Assembly (NCBI GenBank): GCA_020851795.1
Contig: JADZCA010000011.1
Coordinates: 25,456 to 89,455, forward strand
DNA from: Planctomycetota bacterium
GTDB lineage: Bacteria; Planctomycetota; PLA2; JAEUHO01
Reading direction: 5' to 3'
DNA: 64,000 nucleotides
The translations under genes and the position numbers were made by a program. Position 1 is the first letter of the stretch; every line of letters begins with the position of its first letter. Below the pieces are notes generated by a model, which was not told the origin of the DNA, searched no databases, and saw only the letters and a program-made list of their open reading frames with translations. Positions 22,812 through 31,582 of the stretch are shown here, one piece after another.

Positions 22812-24163
22812 GCCCCGCCCGCCGCCCCGCCCGGGCCCGCGACGCCGCGTGGCGCGCCGAGGAGGCGCCGCTGCGCGGCGGGGCCGTGTGGACCGCCACC
22901 ACCGACGTCGGCATGCCGGTCGTCGTACGGCCGATGCCGGGCTTCGCGAAGGCCTACGCGGTGCTGACCGTGCACTTCGGTGCGCTCGACCGGGCGCTGC
23001 CCGACGGCCGGCCGCTGCCGCTGGGCCTCGCGCACTTCCTCGAGCACAAGATGTTCGCCACGCCCGACGGCGACGTGTTCGACGTCTACGCCCAGCGCGG
23101 CGCGGCGGCGAACGCATGGACGACGTGGTCGTCCACCGCCTACCTCTTCGGGTGCACCTCGCGCTTCCTCGAGAACCTCGGCACGCTGCTCGGCACGGTG
23201 CGCACGGTGCACGCCGACGCGGCGGGCATCGAGCGCGAGAAGGGGATCATCGGCCAGGAGATCGCGATGTACGCCGACGACGCGGGCTGGCGCGGGCACG
23301 CGCAGCTGCTCGAGGCGCTCTACGTCGCGCACCCCGTCCGCGACGAGATCACCGGCTCCGCGGCGACCATCGCGGGGATCGACCGGGCGCTGCTCGTCGC
23401 CACCCACGCCGCGTACTACCACCCGGCCAACACCGCGCTGTTCGTCGCGGGCGACGTGGACCGCGACGCGGTGCTCGCGGCCGCGCAGGCGGCGACGGCG
23501 TCGGCGGGCCCGGGCGCGCGCCACCGTCGCCGCCGTGCCGACGAGCCGGGGCGCGTCGCGTCGGCCGAGCGACGGTGCGCGCTGCCGGTGGCCCGGCCGC
23601 AGGTCACGCTCGGGATCAAGGACGTCCCGCCGGGCGCGACGGGGGCGGCGCTGGCGGCGCAGGAGGCGGCGACCGACGTCGTGCTCGACGCGCTGTTCGG
23701 CGACGGCGGCCGCATCGAGGCCGTGCTGTACCGCGACGGCGTGGTGGACGACACGTTCGGCGCCGCCTACCAGGCCGAGGACGACTTCGCCTTCGTCTCG
23801 GTCGGCGGCGACGTGGACGACGAGCGCGGGTTCCGCGCGCGGCTCGAGGAGGCCTTCGACGCGGCCGCGCGCCTCCCGGTGGGGGAGGCCGAGGTCGAGC
23901 GGGCGCGGCGTCGCGCGGTCGGCGGCTACCTGCGGGCCTTCGACGCGCCCGAGCGCGCGGCGTCGATGCTGCTCGGCCTGCACGAGAAGGAGATCGGCCT
24001 GCGCGACGCGCTCGAGGCGATGCTCGCGGTCACGCCCGCGCAGGCCACCGAGCGCCTGCGCGCGCTCGCGGCGTGCCCGCGGACCTGGTCGGTGGTCGAG
24101 CCGCGCGGGCGCGGGGCGGGGCGGGCCGCGCCGGGGCTCCCCCGCGCGCCGACGCGGCGGTAG
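22808..24163 (+). CDS. M16 zinc peptidase catalytic subunit (YmfH-type)
   Basis: This 451-residue protein contains the inverted zinc motif HFLEH in GLAHFLEHKMF and the third ligand region IEREKGIIGQEIAMYADD, followed by HPVRDEITGSAATI and YYHPANTALFVAGDV. This spacing is the signature of catalytic M16 subunits, and the HFLEHKMF wording is like YmfH. In Firmicutes such pairs are linked to EF-P modification or competence regions. No such neighbours are seen here, so the substrate is unknown. No signal peptide is apparent, so a cytoplasmic location is likely. The gene overlaps the preceding one by four bases. Confidence 0.85.
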   Translation: MSPARRPARARDAAWRAEEAPLRGGAVWTATTDVGMPVVVRPMPGFAKAYAVLTVHFGALDRALPDGRPLPLGLAHFLEHKMFATPDGDVFDVYAQRGAAANAWTTWSSTAYLFGCTSRFLENLGTLLGTVRTVHADAAGIEREKGIIGQEIAMYADDAGWRGHAQLLEALYVAHPVRDEITGSAATIAGIDRALLVATHAAYYHPANTALFVAGDVDRDAVLAAAQAATASAGPGARHRRRRADEPGRVASAERRCALPVARPQVTLGIKDVPPGATGAALAAQEAATDVVLDALFGDGGRIEAVLYRDGVVDDTFGAAYQAEDDFAFVSVGGDVDDERGFRARLEEAFDAAARLPVGEAEVERARRRAVGGYLRAFDAPERAASMLLGLHEKEIGLRDALEAMLAVTPAQATERLRALAACPRTWSVVEPRGRGAGRAAPGLPRAPTRR

Positions 24164-24175
24164 GATCCGCGCCCC

Positions 24176-25228
24176 ATGTCGTCCGTCGCCCTCGACCGGA
24201 TCCGTCGTTGCCTCGCGATGGTCCCCCTGATCCGGGCGCGCCCCGGGATCCGGCTCGGCGAGCTGGCCTCGATGTTCGGCGTCACCGAGGCCGACGTGCG
24301 CGCCGACATCACGGAGGTCCTCGCGCTCTGCGGGGTCCCGCCGTACCTGCCGCACAACTACTTCGTGTTCCAGATCGACGGCGACAAGGTCCGGATCCGC
24401 TTCGCCGAGCACCTGCGCCGTCCGGTGCACCTGACGCTGCAGGAGGCGCTCGCCATCGGGCTCGCGCTGCGCGGCGTGGGCAGCGGGCGCGTGCCCCCGT
24501 TCGGCGACGCGGCGGTCCGGCTGCGCGAGAAGCTGCGGACGGTGCTGCGGGGCGGCGACCGCGTGGTGCTCGAGACGCTCGAGCGCTCCGTCGCGGGACG
24601 TCCCGTGCCCGAGCCGGTGACCGCGACGATCGCGACGCTCAAGGCCGCGATGGCGCGCAACGTCGCGGTGCGGGTCGTGTACTACACCGCGGGCCGCGAC
24701 GCGGTCTCCGAGCGCGAGATCGAGCCGTACGGGCTCGTGGACCACCGCGGCACCTGGTACGTGGTCGCGCGGGACTCGCTGCGCGCCCGCGAGCTCCCCT
24801 TCCGCGTGGACCGCATCCGCTCGGCCGCGCTCACCGAGCGCGAGTACCTCGTCCCCGACGACTTCACCGCCGAGCGCTACCGCGGCGACGAGATGTACCG
24901 CGACGCCGGCGACGAGGTGCCCGTCCGCGTGCGCTTCTCGGGCCGCGCGGCCCCGTGGGTCGCCGACGGCGTGGCCCGCAAGGACCTCGAGGTGCGCGCC
25001 GACGGCTCGGTGGTCCGCACGTTCCGCACCGGCCCGCGCGCGCGCTGGCTCTACGCCCTCGTCGCCCGCTGCGGGGCCGACGCCGAGCTCCTGTCGCCGC
25101 CGGAGCACCGCGCGGGCATGGCGGCCTACCTCGACGGCCTCCTCGCGGCCACGGGCGAGGCCCGCGCGACCGCCGCGGCGAGGGCCAAGCCGGCCGGCCC
25201 CCCCCGCACCCGCCGTCGCCCTGCGTGA
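24176..25228 (+). CDS. HTH-WYL domain transcriptional regulator
   Basis: This 350-residue protein has an N-terminal winged-helix segment (IRARPGIRLGELASMFGVTEADVRADITEV). Residues about 155-240 are a WYL domain, seen as VVYYTAGRDAVSEREIEPYGLVDHRGTWYVVARDS, and a WCX-type C-terminal extension follows. Such proteins sense ligands or nucleic acids and regulate promoters, often in DNA damage or defence settings, and are also found as PafB/PafC. No defence genes are adjacent. TAGGAT, sharing the previous stop codon, ends nine bases before the ATG. It may be co-transcribed with the M16 pair or have this promoter. Confidence 0.8.
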   Translation: MSSVALDRIRRCLAMVPLIRARPGIRLGELASMFGVTEADVRADITEVLALCGVPPYLPHNYFVFQIDGDKVRIRFAEHLRRPVHLTLQEALAIGLALRGVGSGRVPPFGDAAVRLREKLRTVLRGGDRVVLETLERSVAGRPVPEPVTATIATLKAAMARNVAVRVVYYTAGRDAVSEREIEPYGLVDHRGTWYVVARDSLRARELPFRVDRIRSAALTEREYLVPDDFTAERYRGDEMYRDAGDEVPVRVRFSGRAAPWVADGVARKDLEVRADGSVVRTFRTGPRARWLYALVARCGADAELLSPPEHRAGMAAYLDGLLAATGEARATAAARAKPAGPPRTRRRPA

Positions 25229-25237
25229 CGCGGTGCT

Positions 25238-25281
25238 GCGGGGCACGTCGCGGGGCACGTCGCGGGGCGCGTCGCGGGGCA
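25238..25281 (+). repeat. 12-bp tandem repeat, 3.7 units
   Basis: GCGGGGCACGTC is repeated at 25238 and 25250. It continues as GCGGGGCGCGTC at 25262 and a partial unit to 25281. It fills the 72-base gap between converging stops. Confidence 0.85.
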
Positions 25282-25300
25282 GGCGCCCGCGCGGACCGCG

Positions 25301-26014
25301 TCAGGCGGGCCGCGACGCGCGGCGCGCGAGGACGGCGACCACGCGGCTGAAGTAGACGGCGGGCTGCAGGAAGAGGTCGGCGCGCGGGTTGTGGCGGCGG
25401 AGGCGCGGCGCCTCGAGGCGACGCAGCAGCCGACGGCGCAGCGACGGCGAGCCGTCGGGGCCGCGTTCGCCGTCGTAGGCCTCGGGGACGAGCCCGTGGC
25501 GGCGCAGCAGGTGGTCGAGGCGCACGAGGTCGATCGGGTGCAGGTGCTCGTGCTCGAACGGCGTCGGTGCGCCCACGGGCGTCGGGCGGAAGAACCGCGC
25601 GTAGCCATGGCGGGCCCACGAGGTGCGCGACGGGCGACCGAGGACGTTGGGCGTCGAGAGCACGAGGGCCCCGCCCGGGGCGAGCACCCGGGCGAGCTCG
25701 CCCACGAGCGCCGCCTGCGCCTCGATGTGCTCGATGCCCTCGATGCACGCCACGAGGGCGAACGCGCCGTCGGGCCACGGGAGCGGGCGTTCGAGGTCCA
25801 TCGCGGTCGCGGGCAGGCCGGCCGCCGCGGCGGGCGCCGGGTCGCGGTCGCCCCCGACGGCGTCGAGGCCCCGGTCGCGCAGCGCGCGGAGGAGCAGCCC
25901 CGTGCCACAGGGCACGTCGAGCGCGCGCGATCCGGGGGGGAGGCCCGCGCGCGCCACCAGCCGGAGCGCGGCGGCGCGGACGAGGTCGGGGGAGGCGGCC
26001 GCGGCGGGGGACAC
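25301..26014 (-). CDS. Class I SAM-dependent methyltransferase
   Basis: This 237-residue protein has motif I RALDVPCGTGLLLRAL, acidic motif II GGDRDP, FALVACIEGIEHIEAQ as motif IV and LVLSTPNVLGRPSR as a later strand. The layout is that of UbiG-like or glycan-associated small-molecule methyltransferases. The region EHEHLHPIDLVRLDHLLRRHG resembles methyltransferases linked to polysaccharide genes. The substrate is unknown. The GTG start at 26014 is favoured by TATGGT eight bases upstream. It is divergent from the double-propeller gene. Confidence 0.8.
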   Translation of the reverse strand: MSPAAAASPDLVRAAALRLVARAGLPPGSRALDVPCGTGLLLRALRDRGLDAVGGDRDPAPAAAAGLPATAMDLERPLPWPDGAFALVACIEGIEHIEAQAALVGELARVLAPGGALVLSTPNVLGRPSRTSWARHGYARFFRPTPVGAPTPFEHEHLHPIDLVRLDHLLRRHGLVPEAYDGERGPDGSPSLRRRLLRRLEAPRLRRHNPRADLFLQPAVYFSRVVAVLARRASRPA

Positions 26015-26022
26015 GACCGCCC

Positions 26023-26028
26023 ACCATA
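26023..26028 (-). promoter_or_regulatory. -10-like TATGGT before the methyltransferase
   Basis: TATGGT on the minus strand ends eight bases before the GTG at 26014. A separate TAGGAT at 26067 points the other way, towards the propeller gene. Confidence 0.35.
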
Positions 26029-26161
26029 CCGGGAAGGGACCGTTGGCCCCGCCCCCCCCGGAAGAGTAGGATCGCGGGGTGCGGGACGGGCTCCGCGAAC
26101 CTCGGCGCCGGCCGTGCCGGGCCGGTGGGGCGTCGTCGGGTCCGTCCGCGGGAGGACGGCG

Positions 26162-29100
26162 ATGGGACCTTCCGGTCGTCGGGTCGGTCTGGCGGGTCGT
26201 CGCGTCGCGACGGCGGCCGTGCTGCTGGCGCTCTGCGGCGTCGTGCTCCGCAGCGCCCGGGTGGACGCGGCCGACGCTCCGCGCTGGGAGTCGCGCACGA
26301 CCGGCATCGCGGTCCGGGGCCTCTCGTCGTTGCGGATCGTCTCGAAGACGCCCGAGATCTGGTACGCGAGCATCTACGGGTCGAAGACGCAGCCGATGGG
26401 GCTGTGCGAGAGCCGTGACAAGGGCAAGACGTGGAAGCCGCTGCGCCAGGGCCTCGAGGAGCTGGTCACGAGCCGTGACGCGTTCGAGATCACGGTGGAC
26501 CCGAAGGACGAGAAGACGCTCTACGTCGTCACGCGCGGCAAGGTGTTCAAGAGCACCAACGCGGGCCAGTCCTTCGAGTCGATCGCCGCGGGGACCCAGA
26601 CCTTCTCGATCGACCGCAGCCAGAGCCGGTCGTGGGTCGCCGGCGTCGCGGTGGACCCGAGCAACAGCAAGCGGCTGCTCGCCGGCACGCGGGCCGACGG
26701 GTACTACGGCGGGCTGTTCGAGTCGAAGGACGCGGGCCGGACGTGGAGCCAGATCGCGGGCACGGGCGACCGCAAGGACCTCCAGGAGTCGGGGCTGAGC
26801 CACGACGCGTGGCCCATCGCGCTCGACAAGACCGACAAGTTCGTGCTCGTCGGCGGCCGCACCGTCTCCGCGCTGCTCTCCGAGGACCGTGGGCTGCGGT
26901 TCAAGATGACGCAACCGGGCGGCGCGGGGCGGCACGAAGCGCACTCGATGACGCCGATGCACAACGGCGAGGTGTTCCTCGCCGAGTCGCGGGGCCTGTG
27001 GCGCTCGCGCGACCGCGGCGCGACGTGGGGCAAGGAGCCCCTGCTGCCCGGCGTCTGCCTCGCCGTGGACGTCGAGCCGGGCAACCGCAAGGCCGTCTGG
27101 GCGGTCATCGAGGGGCAGGGCCTCTGGCACACCGACAACCTCACGAAGTGGGCGGGGCCCGGCCAGGGCGCGATCGACCCGCACGACGTCGTCGTGCACC
27201 CCTCGTCGAAGAACACCGTGTTCCTGACGTCGCTGACGACGGGCCTCTGGATGTCCACCGACCACGGCGAGACGTGGCAGACGCTCTCCGACAAGCTCCC
27301 CGACGCCGTGCCCGCGGTCACCCACGCGGCCGTGCACCCGGCCGACCCCAAGCAGGCCCTCGCGGTGACGGACACGGGCTTCGTGTTCGCCAGCCAGGAC
27401 GGCGGGGCGACGTGGACCCGTCCGGGCAACCTCGGCGCCTCGGTCACGCGCGTCGTGGGCGTGCCCGGCGCCGCGGGCACGTGGCTCGTCGCCGGTGCGG
27501 GCGTCGCGGTGTCGAAGGACTTCGGTTCCACGTGGCAGCGCACGCTCGTCTCGCCCGACGCGGAGGACCGCGTCGTGGACCTCGAGCGTCTCCCCGACGG
27601 CACGTGGCTCGCGCTCTGGGAGCGCGAGGCCCGGCTCTCGACGAGCAAGGACGGCGGCGCGACGTGGGAGAACGGCACGATGGGCCGCCCCACGCCCGGG
27701 CGCGCGACCTTCGCCGCCGACGTCGCCGTGGACCCCAAGGACCCGAAGCACCTGCTGCTGGCGACGCGTTCGGTCGCCGAGCCCGGCACGAAGGACGACC
27801 GCGACGGCGGGCCCTACGAGTCGCGGGACGGCGGCACGACGTGGACGTTGCTCGACGCGGGGCTCAAGGGCGACCGCAACGTCTGGCGCGAGCGGTGGAA
27901 CCAGGGCGCGGCCGCGGCGATCGACCCGAGCGGCGCGCTCCTCTACGCCGTGCACGGCGTCGGCGTCTTCCGGCTCGAGCCGGCCGCGGACGGCAAGGGC
28001 GCGTGGGCCGAGGTCACGGTCGCCGGGGCGCCCGCGCTCCCGACGGTCACGACCTTCGCCACGGTGCCGACCGCCGACGGCGGCGTCGAGCACGTGATGC
28101 AGCTCGAGGGGCTCACGACGCGCGCGCTCGTCCGCTCGGGCGACGGCGGCAAGACGTGGAGCGTGATGCCCGACCCGGGCACGACGCTCGCCTCGCTGTC
28201 GGCCGACCCGACCACGCCCGGCCGCCTGTGGACCGGCGACCCGGTCGGCGACCGCGGCGTGCTCGTCTACGAAGTGCCCGGGGCCGCGCCGCCGCCCGCG
28301 CCCGCGCCGTCCCCCGCGCCGGCCGCGCCGCCGGCGCCCGCCCCCGCCCCGACGCCGGCGCCCGACCGGCGCGAGAAGCCCGTGGCCGGCCTCATGGCGT
28401 TCACGGCCGGGGCCGACAAGGCGATGCGCATCTACGACCTCCACGCCGGCGTGGCGACGCCGGTGGTCGGCGCGCACGACGGGGCGGTCACCTCGGTGCT
28501 GCTCTCGCGCGACGAGTCGCGGCTGTTCACCGGGTCGGCCGACAAGACCGTGCGCCTCTGGAAGGGCGACGACGGCTCGGCGCTGGGCAAGCTCGAGGGG
28601 CACGCCGGCGCCGTCGGCGCGCTCGCGGTCTCGCCCGACGGGGCGGTGCTCTACGCGGGCGACGAGGACTGGAAGATCCTCGTCTGGGACGTGACGACCG
28701 GCAAGCCCACGGGGCGCCTCGAGGGGCACACCCACGGCGTCACCGCGCTCGCGCTCGACAAGACGGGCGCGAGGCTCTACTCCGCGTCGCGCGACCGTTC
28801 GGTGCGTGCGTGGGACACGGCGAAGGCGAAGGAGGCCTACCTCATCGGTGGTCACCCGGGCGAGGTGCTCGCGCTCGCGCTGTCGCCGGACGGGACGCGC
28901 CTCTACACGGGCGGCCGCGACGGGACGGTGCGCGTCTTCGAGACCACCGAGGGCAAGCCTGCCGGGACCTACGCGGTGCACCAGCACGTGGTCACGGCGC
29001 TCGCGCTGGCGCCCGACGGCGCGACGCTCTACGTCGCCGGCGACACCGGCGAGGTCGAGTCGGTCGCGACGGCCGACGGCAAGGCGGGGCTCTCCTACGA

Positions 29101-29545
29101 GGCCGGCGCCGAGGGCGGCGTCGCGTCGCTCGCCGTGTCGGCGGACGGGCGTTGGGTCGTCGGCGGTGGCGCCGACGGCGTGCTCCGGCTGTGGCGGGCG
29201 GGGACGGTGAAGCCGATGTGGGCCTCGGCGAAGGACCACGCGGGCGCGATCTTCTCGGTGGCGCTGACGCCGGACCAAGGCGAGCCGCTGGCGGGTGCGC
29301 CCGGTGCGCCGCCCGAGCCGGCGATGGGCGGCGACGCGCCGCCGGCGATGGGCGAGACGCCGCCCGCCATGGGGGAGGCGCCGCCCGCGATGGGCGACGC
29401 GCCGCCGGCGATGGGCGAGACGCCTCCCGCCATGGGGGAGGCGCCGCCGGCGATGGGCGAAACGCCGCCCGCGATGGGCGACGCGCCCCCCGCGATGGGC
29501 GACACGCCGCCCGCCATGGGCGAGACGCCGCCCGCGATGGGATAG
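26162..29545 (+). CDS. Secreted Asp-box/WD40 double-propeller protein with heptad tail
   Basis: This 1127-residue secreted protein has four parts. A signal peptide ends near DAADA (about residue 40). Residues 40-710 form a VPS10/sialidase-type propeller with at least nine Asp-boxes (SRDKGKTW, SKDAGRTW, STDHGETW, SKDGGATW and others). A Pro/Ala linker follows. Residues about 745-1040 are six or seven WD40 blades (FTGSADKTVRLWKG, YSASRDRSVRAWD, YTGGRDGTVRVF). The C-terminus is about ten heptads of PPAMGET type. Propellers of these kinds bind proteins or glycans, and no catalytic set is evident. GGGAGG seven bases before the ATG supports the start. Confidence 0.8.
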   Translation: MGPSGRRVGLAGRRVATAAVLLALCGVVLRSARVDAADAPRWESRTTGIAVRGLSSLRIVSKTPEIWYASIYGSKTQPMGLCESRDKGKTWKPLRQGLEELVTSRDAFEITVDPKDEKTLYVVTRGKVFKSTNAGQSFESIAAGTQTFSIDRSQSRSWVAGVAVDPSNSKRLLAGTRADGYYGGLFESKDAGRTWSQIAGTGDRKDLQESGLSHDAWPIALDKTDKFVLVGGRTVSALLSEDRGLRFKMTQPGGAGRHEAHSMTPMHNGEVFLAESRGLWRSRDRGATWGKEPLLPGVCLAVDVEPGNRKAVWAVIEGQGLWHTDNLTKWAGPGQGAIDPHDVVVHPSSKNTVFLTSLTTGLWMSTDHGETWQTLSDKLPDAVPAVTHAAVHPADPKQALAVTDTGFVFASQDGGATWTRPGNLGASVTRVVGVPGAAGTWLVAGAGVAVSKDFGSTWQRTLVSPDAEDRVVDLERLPDGTWLALWEREARLSTSKDGGATWENGTMGRPTPGRATFAADVAVDPKDPKHLLLATRSVAEPGTKDDRDGGPYESRDGGTTWTLLDAGLKGDRNVWRERWNQGAAAAIDPSGALLYAVHGVGVFRLEPAADGKGAWAEVTVAGAPALPTVTTFATVPTADGGVEHVMQLEGLTTRALVRSGDGGKTWSVMPDPGTTLASLSADPTTPGRLWTGDPVGDRGVLVYEVPGAAPPPAPAPSPAPAAPPAPAPAPTPAPDRREKPVAGLMAFTAGADKAMRIYDLHAGVATPVVGAHDGAVTSVLLSRDESRLFTGSADKTVRLWKGDDGSALGKLEGHAGAVGALAVSPDGAVLYAGDEDWKILVWDVTTGKPTGRLEGHTHGVTALALDKTGARLYSASRDRSVRAWDTAKAKEAYLIGGHPGEVLALALSPDGTRLYTGGRDGTVRVFETTEGKPAGTYAVHQHVVTALALAPDGATLYVAGDTGEVESVATADGKAGLSYEAGAEGGVASLAVSADGRWVVGGGADGVLRLWRAGTVKPMWASAKDHAGAIFSVALTPDQGEPLAGAPGAPPEPAMGGDAPPAMGETPPAMGEAPPAMGDAPPAMGETPPAMGEAPPAMGETPPAMGDAPPAMGDTPPAMGETPPAMG
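29339..29542 (+). repeat. 21-bp tandem repeat coding PPAMG[ED][AT] heptads
   Basis: Nine full 21-base units and a partial tenth encode PPAMGET, PPAMGEA, PPAMGDA and PPAMGDT variants at the end of the double-propeller protein. Synonymous third-position changes (ccc/ccg, atgggc/atgggg) show some age. The complementary strand is also open, but that is a by-product of the repeat. Confidence 0.9.
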
Positions 29546-29593
29546 CGACCGCCGTCGGCGGCGCACAGCGCCTGCGCGTCGCGCGCGTCGTCG

Positions 29594-30826
29594 CTACGCG
29601 AAGCCGAGGGCGGCGAGCAGCAAGAGGCCTGCGGCCGTCGTGAGGAGGGTGAGCGGCACGCCGACCTTGGCGTAGTCGAGGAACCCGACGTGGACGTCCT
29701 CACGGGCGGCCGCCTCGACGACGATGAGGTTCGCCACCGAGCCGACCAGCGTCAGGTTGCCCGCCAGCGTGCTCGTCAGGGCGAGCTGGTACCAGAACGA
29801 CGGCGAGGCGCCCTCGTAGCCGTGGCCGAGCACCAGCACGAACGGCACGTTGCTGAAGACGTTGCTCGCCACGAGGCTGAACGCCGCGAAGGGCACGGGG
29901 CGCGTCGCAGGGTCCGACGTGAGCGTCGGCGTGACGGCGCGCACCGCGTCGTCCACCCAGCCCGCGTGCGCGACGCCCCCGACCACGACGAACAGCGCGG
30001 CGAAGAACAGGAGCAACGGCCAGTCCAGCCGCGCCAGCGCCTCCGTGGGCTCTCCACGGCGCAGGAGCGCGACGAGGCAGGCGCCGGCGAGTGCCACCCA
30101 CGCCAGCGGCAGGCCCGCGGAGAAGCCGACGAGCACGGCGCCGAGGCAGACGAGGAACCGCCGTGCGCGCGGCCGGTCGAGCGGGATCGTCGGTGCCACC
30201 GGCGCGACGACCACGCCGCGGAGCGAGCGGCGGAACGCGACGAGGAAGAACGCCGCGGTGAGCGCGAGCAGCACGAGGCCGACCGGCGTCATCACCGCGC
30301 CGTAGCGCGTCCAGGACAGCCCCGAGAAGTGCCCGACGAGCATGCACTGCGGCGTGCCCGTCAGCGTCATCGTCCCGCCCACGTTGCTGCTGGTCGCGAG
30401 CGCGAGGAGGAACGGGGCGGGGGGCAGGCGGCCGGCGCGGCACAGCCGCGCCACCAGCGGCGTCGCCATCAGGCACACGGCGTCGTTGACGAGCAGCGCG
30501 GACAGGATGCCCGCCGAGAAGACCACCACGACGAGGAGCCGCGAGGCCGACCAGCGGCGGGCGGCGAGCGCCGCCGCCCACGCGTCGAGCAGCCCCGAGC
30601 GGTCGAGCTCGACCTGCAGCACCATCATCCCGAACAGCAGCGCGATCGTGTTGCCGTCCACCGAGGCGTAGGCCTGCGCCGGCGTGAGCACGCCGAGCAG
30701 CACCATGAGCACCGCGCCGAGGAGGGCGCCCGTCGGCCGGCCGACCGGCAGCCAGCGGAAGCGCCGCCCGGCGATCAGCACGTACGCGACGGCGAAGATC
30801 GCGAGCGAGAGGGGGCGGACGGGCAT
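29594..30826 (-). CDS. ArsB/NhaD-superfamily permease
   Basis: This 410-residue membrane protein has about eleven hydrophobic segments. It shows IALLFGMMVLQVELDRSGL, the first re-entrant motif LLVNDAVCLMATPLV, NVGGTMTLTGTPQCMLVGHFSGLSW and the second inverted repeat half with SLVASNVFSNVPFVLVLG and LAGNLTLVGSVANLIVVEAA. This is the ion-transporter fold of ArsB, NhaD and SLC13-like anion carriers. Substrate could be arsenite, sodium or an organic anion and cannot be assigned. The gene is divergent from the PTS IIA gene and convergent with the propeller gene across 48 bases. Confidence 0.8.
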   Translation of the reverse strand: MPVRPLSLAIFAVAYVLIAGRRFRWLPVGRPTGALLGAVLMVLLGVLTPAQAYASVDGNTIALLFGMMVLQVELDRSGLLDAWAAALAARRWSASRLLVVVVFSAGILSALLVNDAVCLMATPLVARLCRAGRLPPAPFLLALATSSNVGGTMTLTGTPQCMLVGHFSGLSWTRYGAVMTPVGLVLLALTAAFFLVAFRRSLRGVVVAPVAPTIPLDRPRARRFLVCLGAVLVGFSAGLPLAWVALAGACLVALLRRGEPTEALARLDWPLLLFFAALFVVVGGVAHAGWVDDAVRAVTPTLTSDPATRPVPFAAFSLVASNVFSNVPFVLVLGHGYEGASPSFWYQLALTSTLAGNLTLVGSVANLIVVEAAAREDVHVGFLDYAKVGVPLTLLTTAAGLLLLAALGFA

Positions 30827-30935
30827 CCGGAGTCCGGTGGGGAGCCGGGGCGCGCGTCGCGCCGCGGGGGCGGGGCGGGATGATATCGTCCCGCTCCCGC
30901 GGCCGCGTCGGACGCGGGACCTCCGGAGCCGCCCC

Positions 30936-31412
30936 TTGGACCGCGTGCGCAAGGCCCTCGCGACCCTGCTCGTCCCCGACCGTGTGCTCGACCTCCCGAC
31001 CGGCGAGGGCAAGAAGGACGCCGTCATGCGCCTCGGGCGCATCGCGTGCCAGGCGGCCGGCGTCCACGCCGACCACGCCAAGGCCGTGCTCGACGCGCTC
31101 TGGGACCGCGAGCAGATCCTCTCGACGGGCATCGGGCTCGGGATCGCGGTGCCCCACGTCCGCCACGCCAACGTGCCGCGGGAGGCCATGGTCGTGGGCC
31201 GTTCGCGCGGCGGCATGCCGTTCGACGCGATCGACGGCAAGCCGGTGCACGCCGTCTTCACGATCCTCATGCCCGCGGGCGACAACCGTCGCCACGTGGA
31301 GGTCCTGGGCGCCATCGCGACGACGCTGAAGGACCCGGCGCGCCGCGACGACGTGTTCCAGGCGGCGGACGCGGCGACGTTCGTCCATCGCATGCTGGGC
31401 ACGGGGTCCTGA
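30936..31412 (+). CDS. PTS EIIA-like domain protein (PtsN/fructose type)
   Basis: This 158-residue single-domain protein matches EIIA of the fructose/nitrogen class. It has ILSTGIGLGIAVPHVRHANV with the phospho-accepting His in PHVRH, then FTILMPAGDNRRHVEVLGAIATTL. The domain normally receives phosphate from HPr/EI and either feeds sugar transport or regulates other proteins. No EIIB or EIIC gene is close, so a regulatory role is more likely. The start is a TTG with CCGGAG upstream. A GTG four codons later is an alternative. The divergent neighbour is an anion permease, a possible target of regulation. Confidence 0.8.
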   Translation: MDRVRKALATLLVPDRVLDLPTGEGKKDAVMRLGRIACQAAGVHADHAKAVLDALWDREQILSTGIGLGIAVPHVRHANVPREAMVVGRSRGGMPFDAIDGKPVHAVFTILMPAGDNRRHVEVLGAIATTLKDPARRDDVFQAADAATFVHRMLGTGS

Positions 31413-31582
31413 AGGGCCGAGGCGTCGCCTCCGTCGGCCGCGGGCTTCCGGTGCCCGGACCGCGCGGAGCGGTGGAGCGGTGCGGCCGGTCCCAGCCTCG
31501 CGCGGGTGCGCGGCCGTCGCCGGACGCGGACCTGCGGCGCGGGACGGCGGCGGGACCGGCGTCCTGTCGGCAGGGTGCGCGG

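Noticed and set aside
25238..25281. Possible CRISPR or other spaced array
   Set aside because: The 12-bp units are directly adjacent with no spacers.
29339..29542. Reverse-strand protein of AGG[VA]SP[IM] repeats opposite the heptad tail
   Set aside because: It is the mirror reading of a 21-bp tandem repeat, with no start or ribosome site and no extension beyond the repeat.
25301..29566. Very long open frame on the minus strand opposite the double-propeller gene
   Set aside because: It is a by-product of high G+C and codon bias. Only its 3' part (25301-26014) has methyltransferase motifs. The rest is Arg/His/Ala-rich with no domain.
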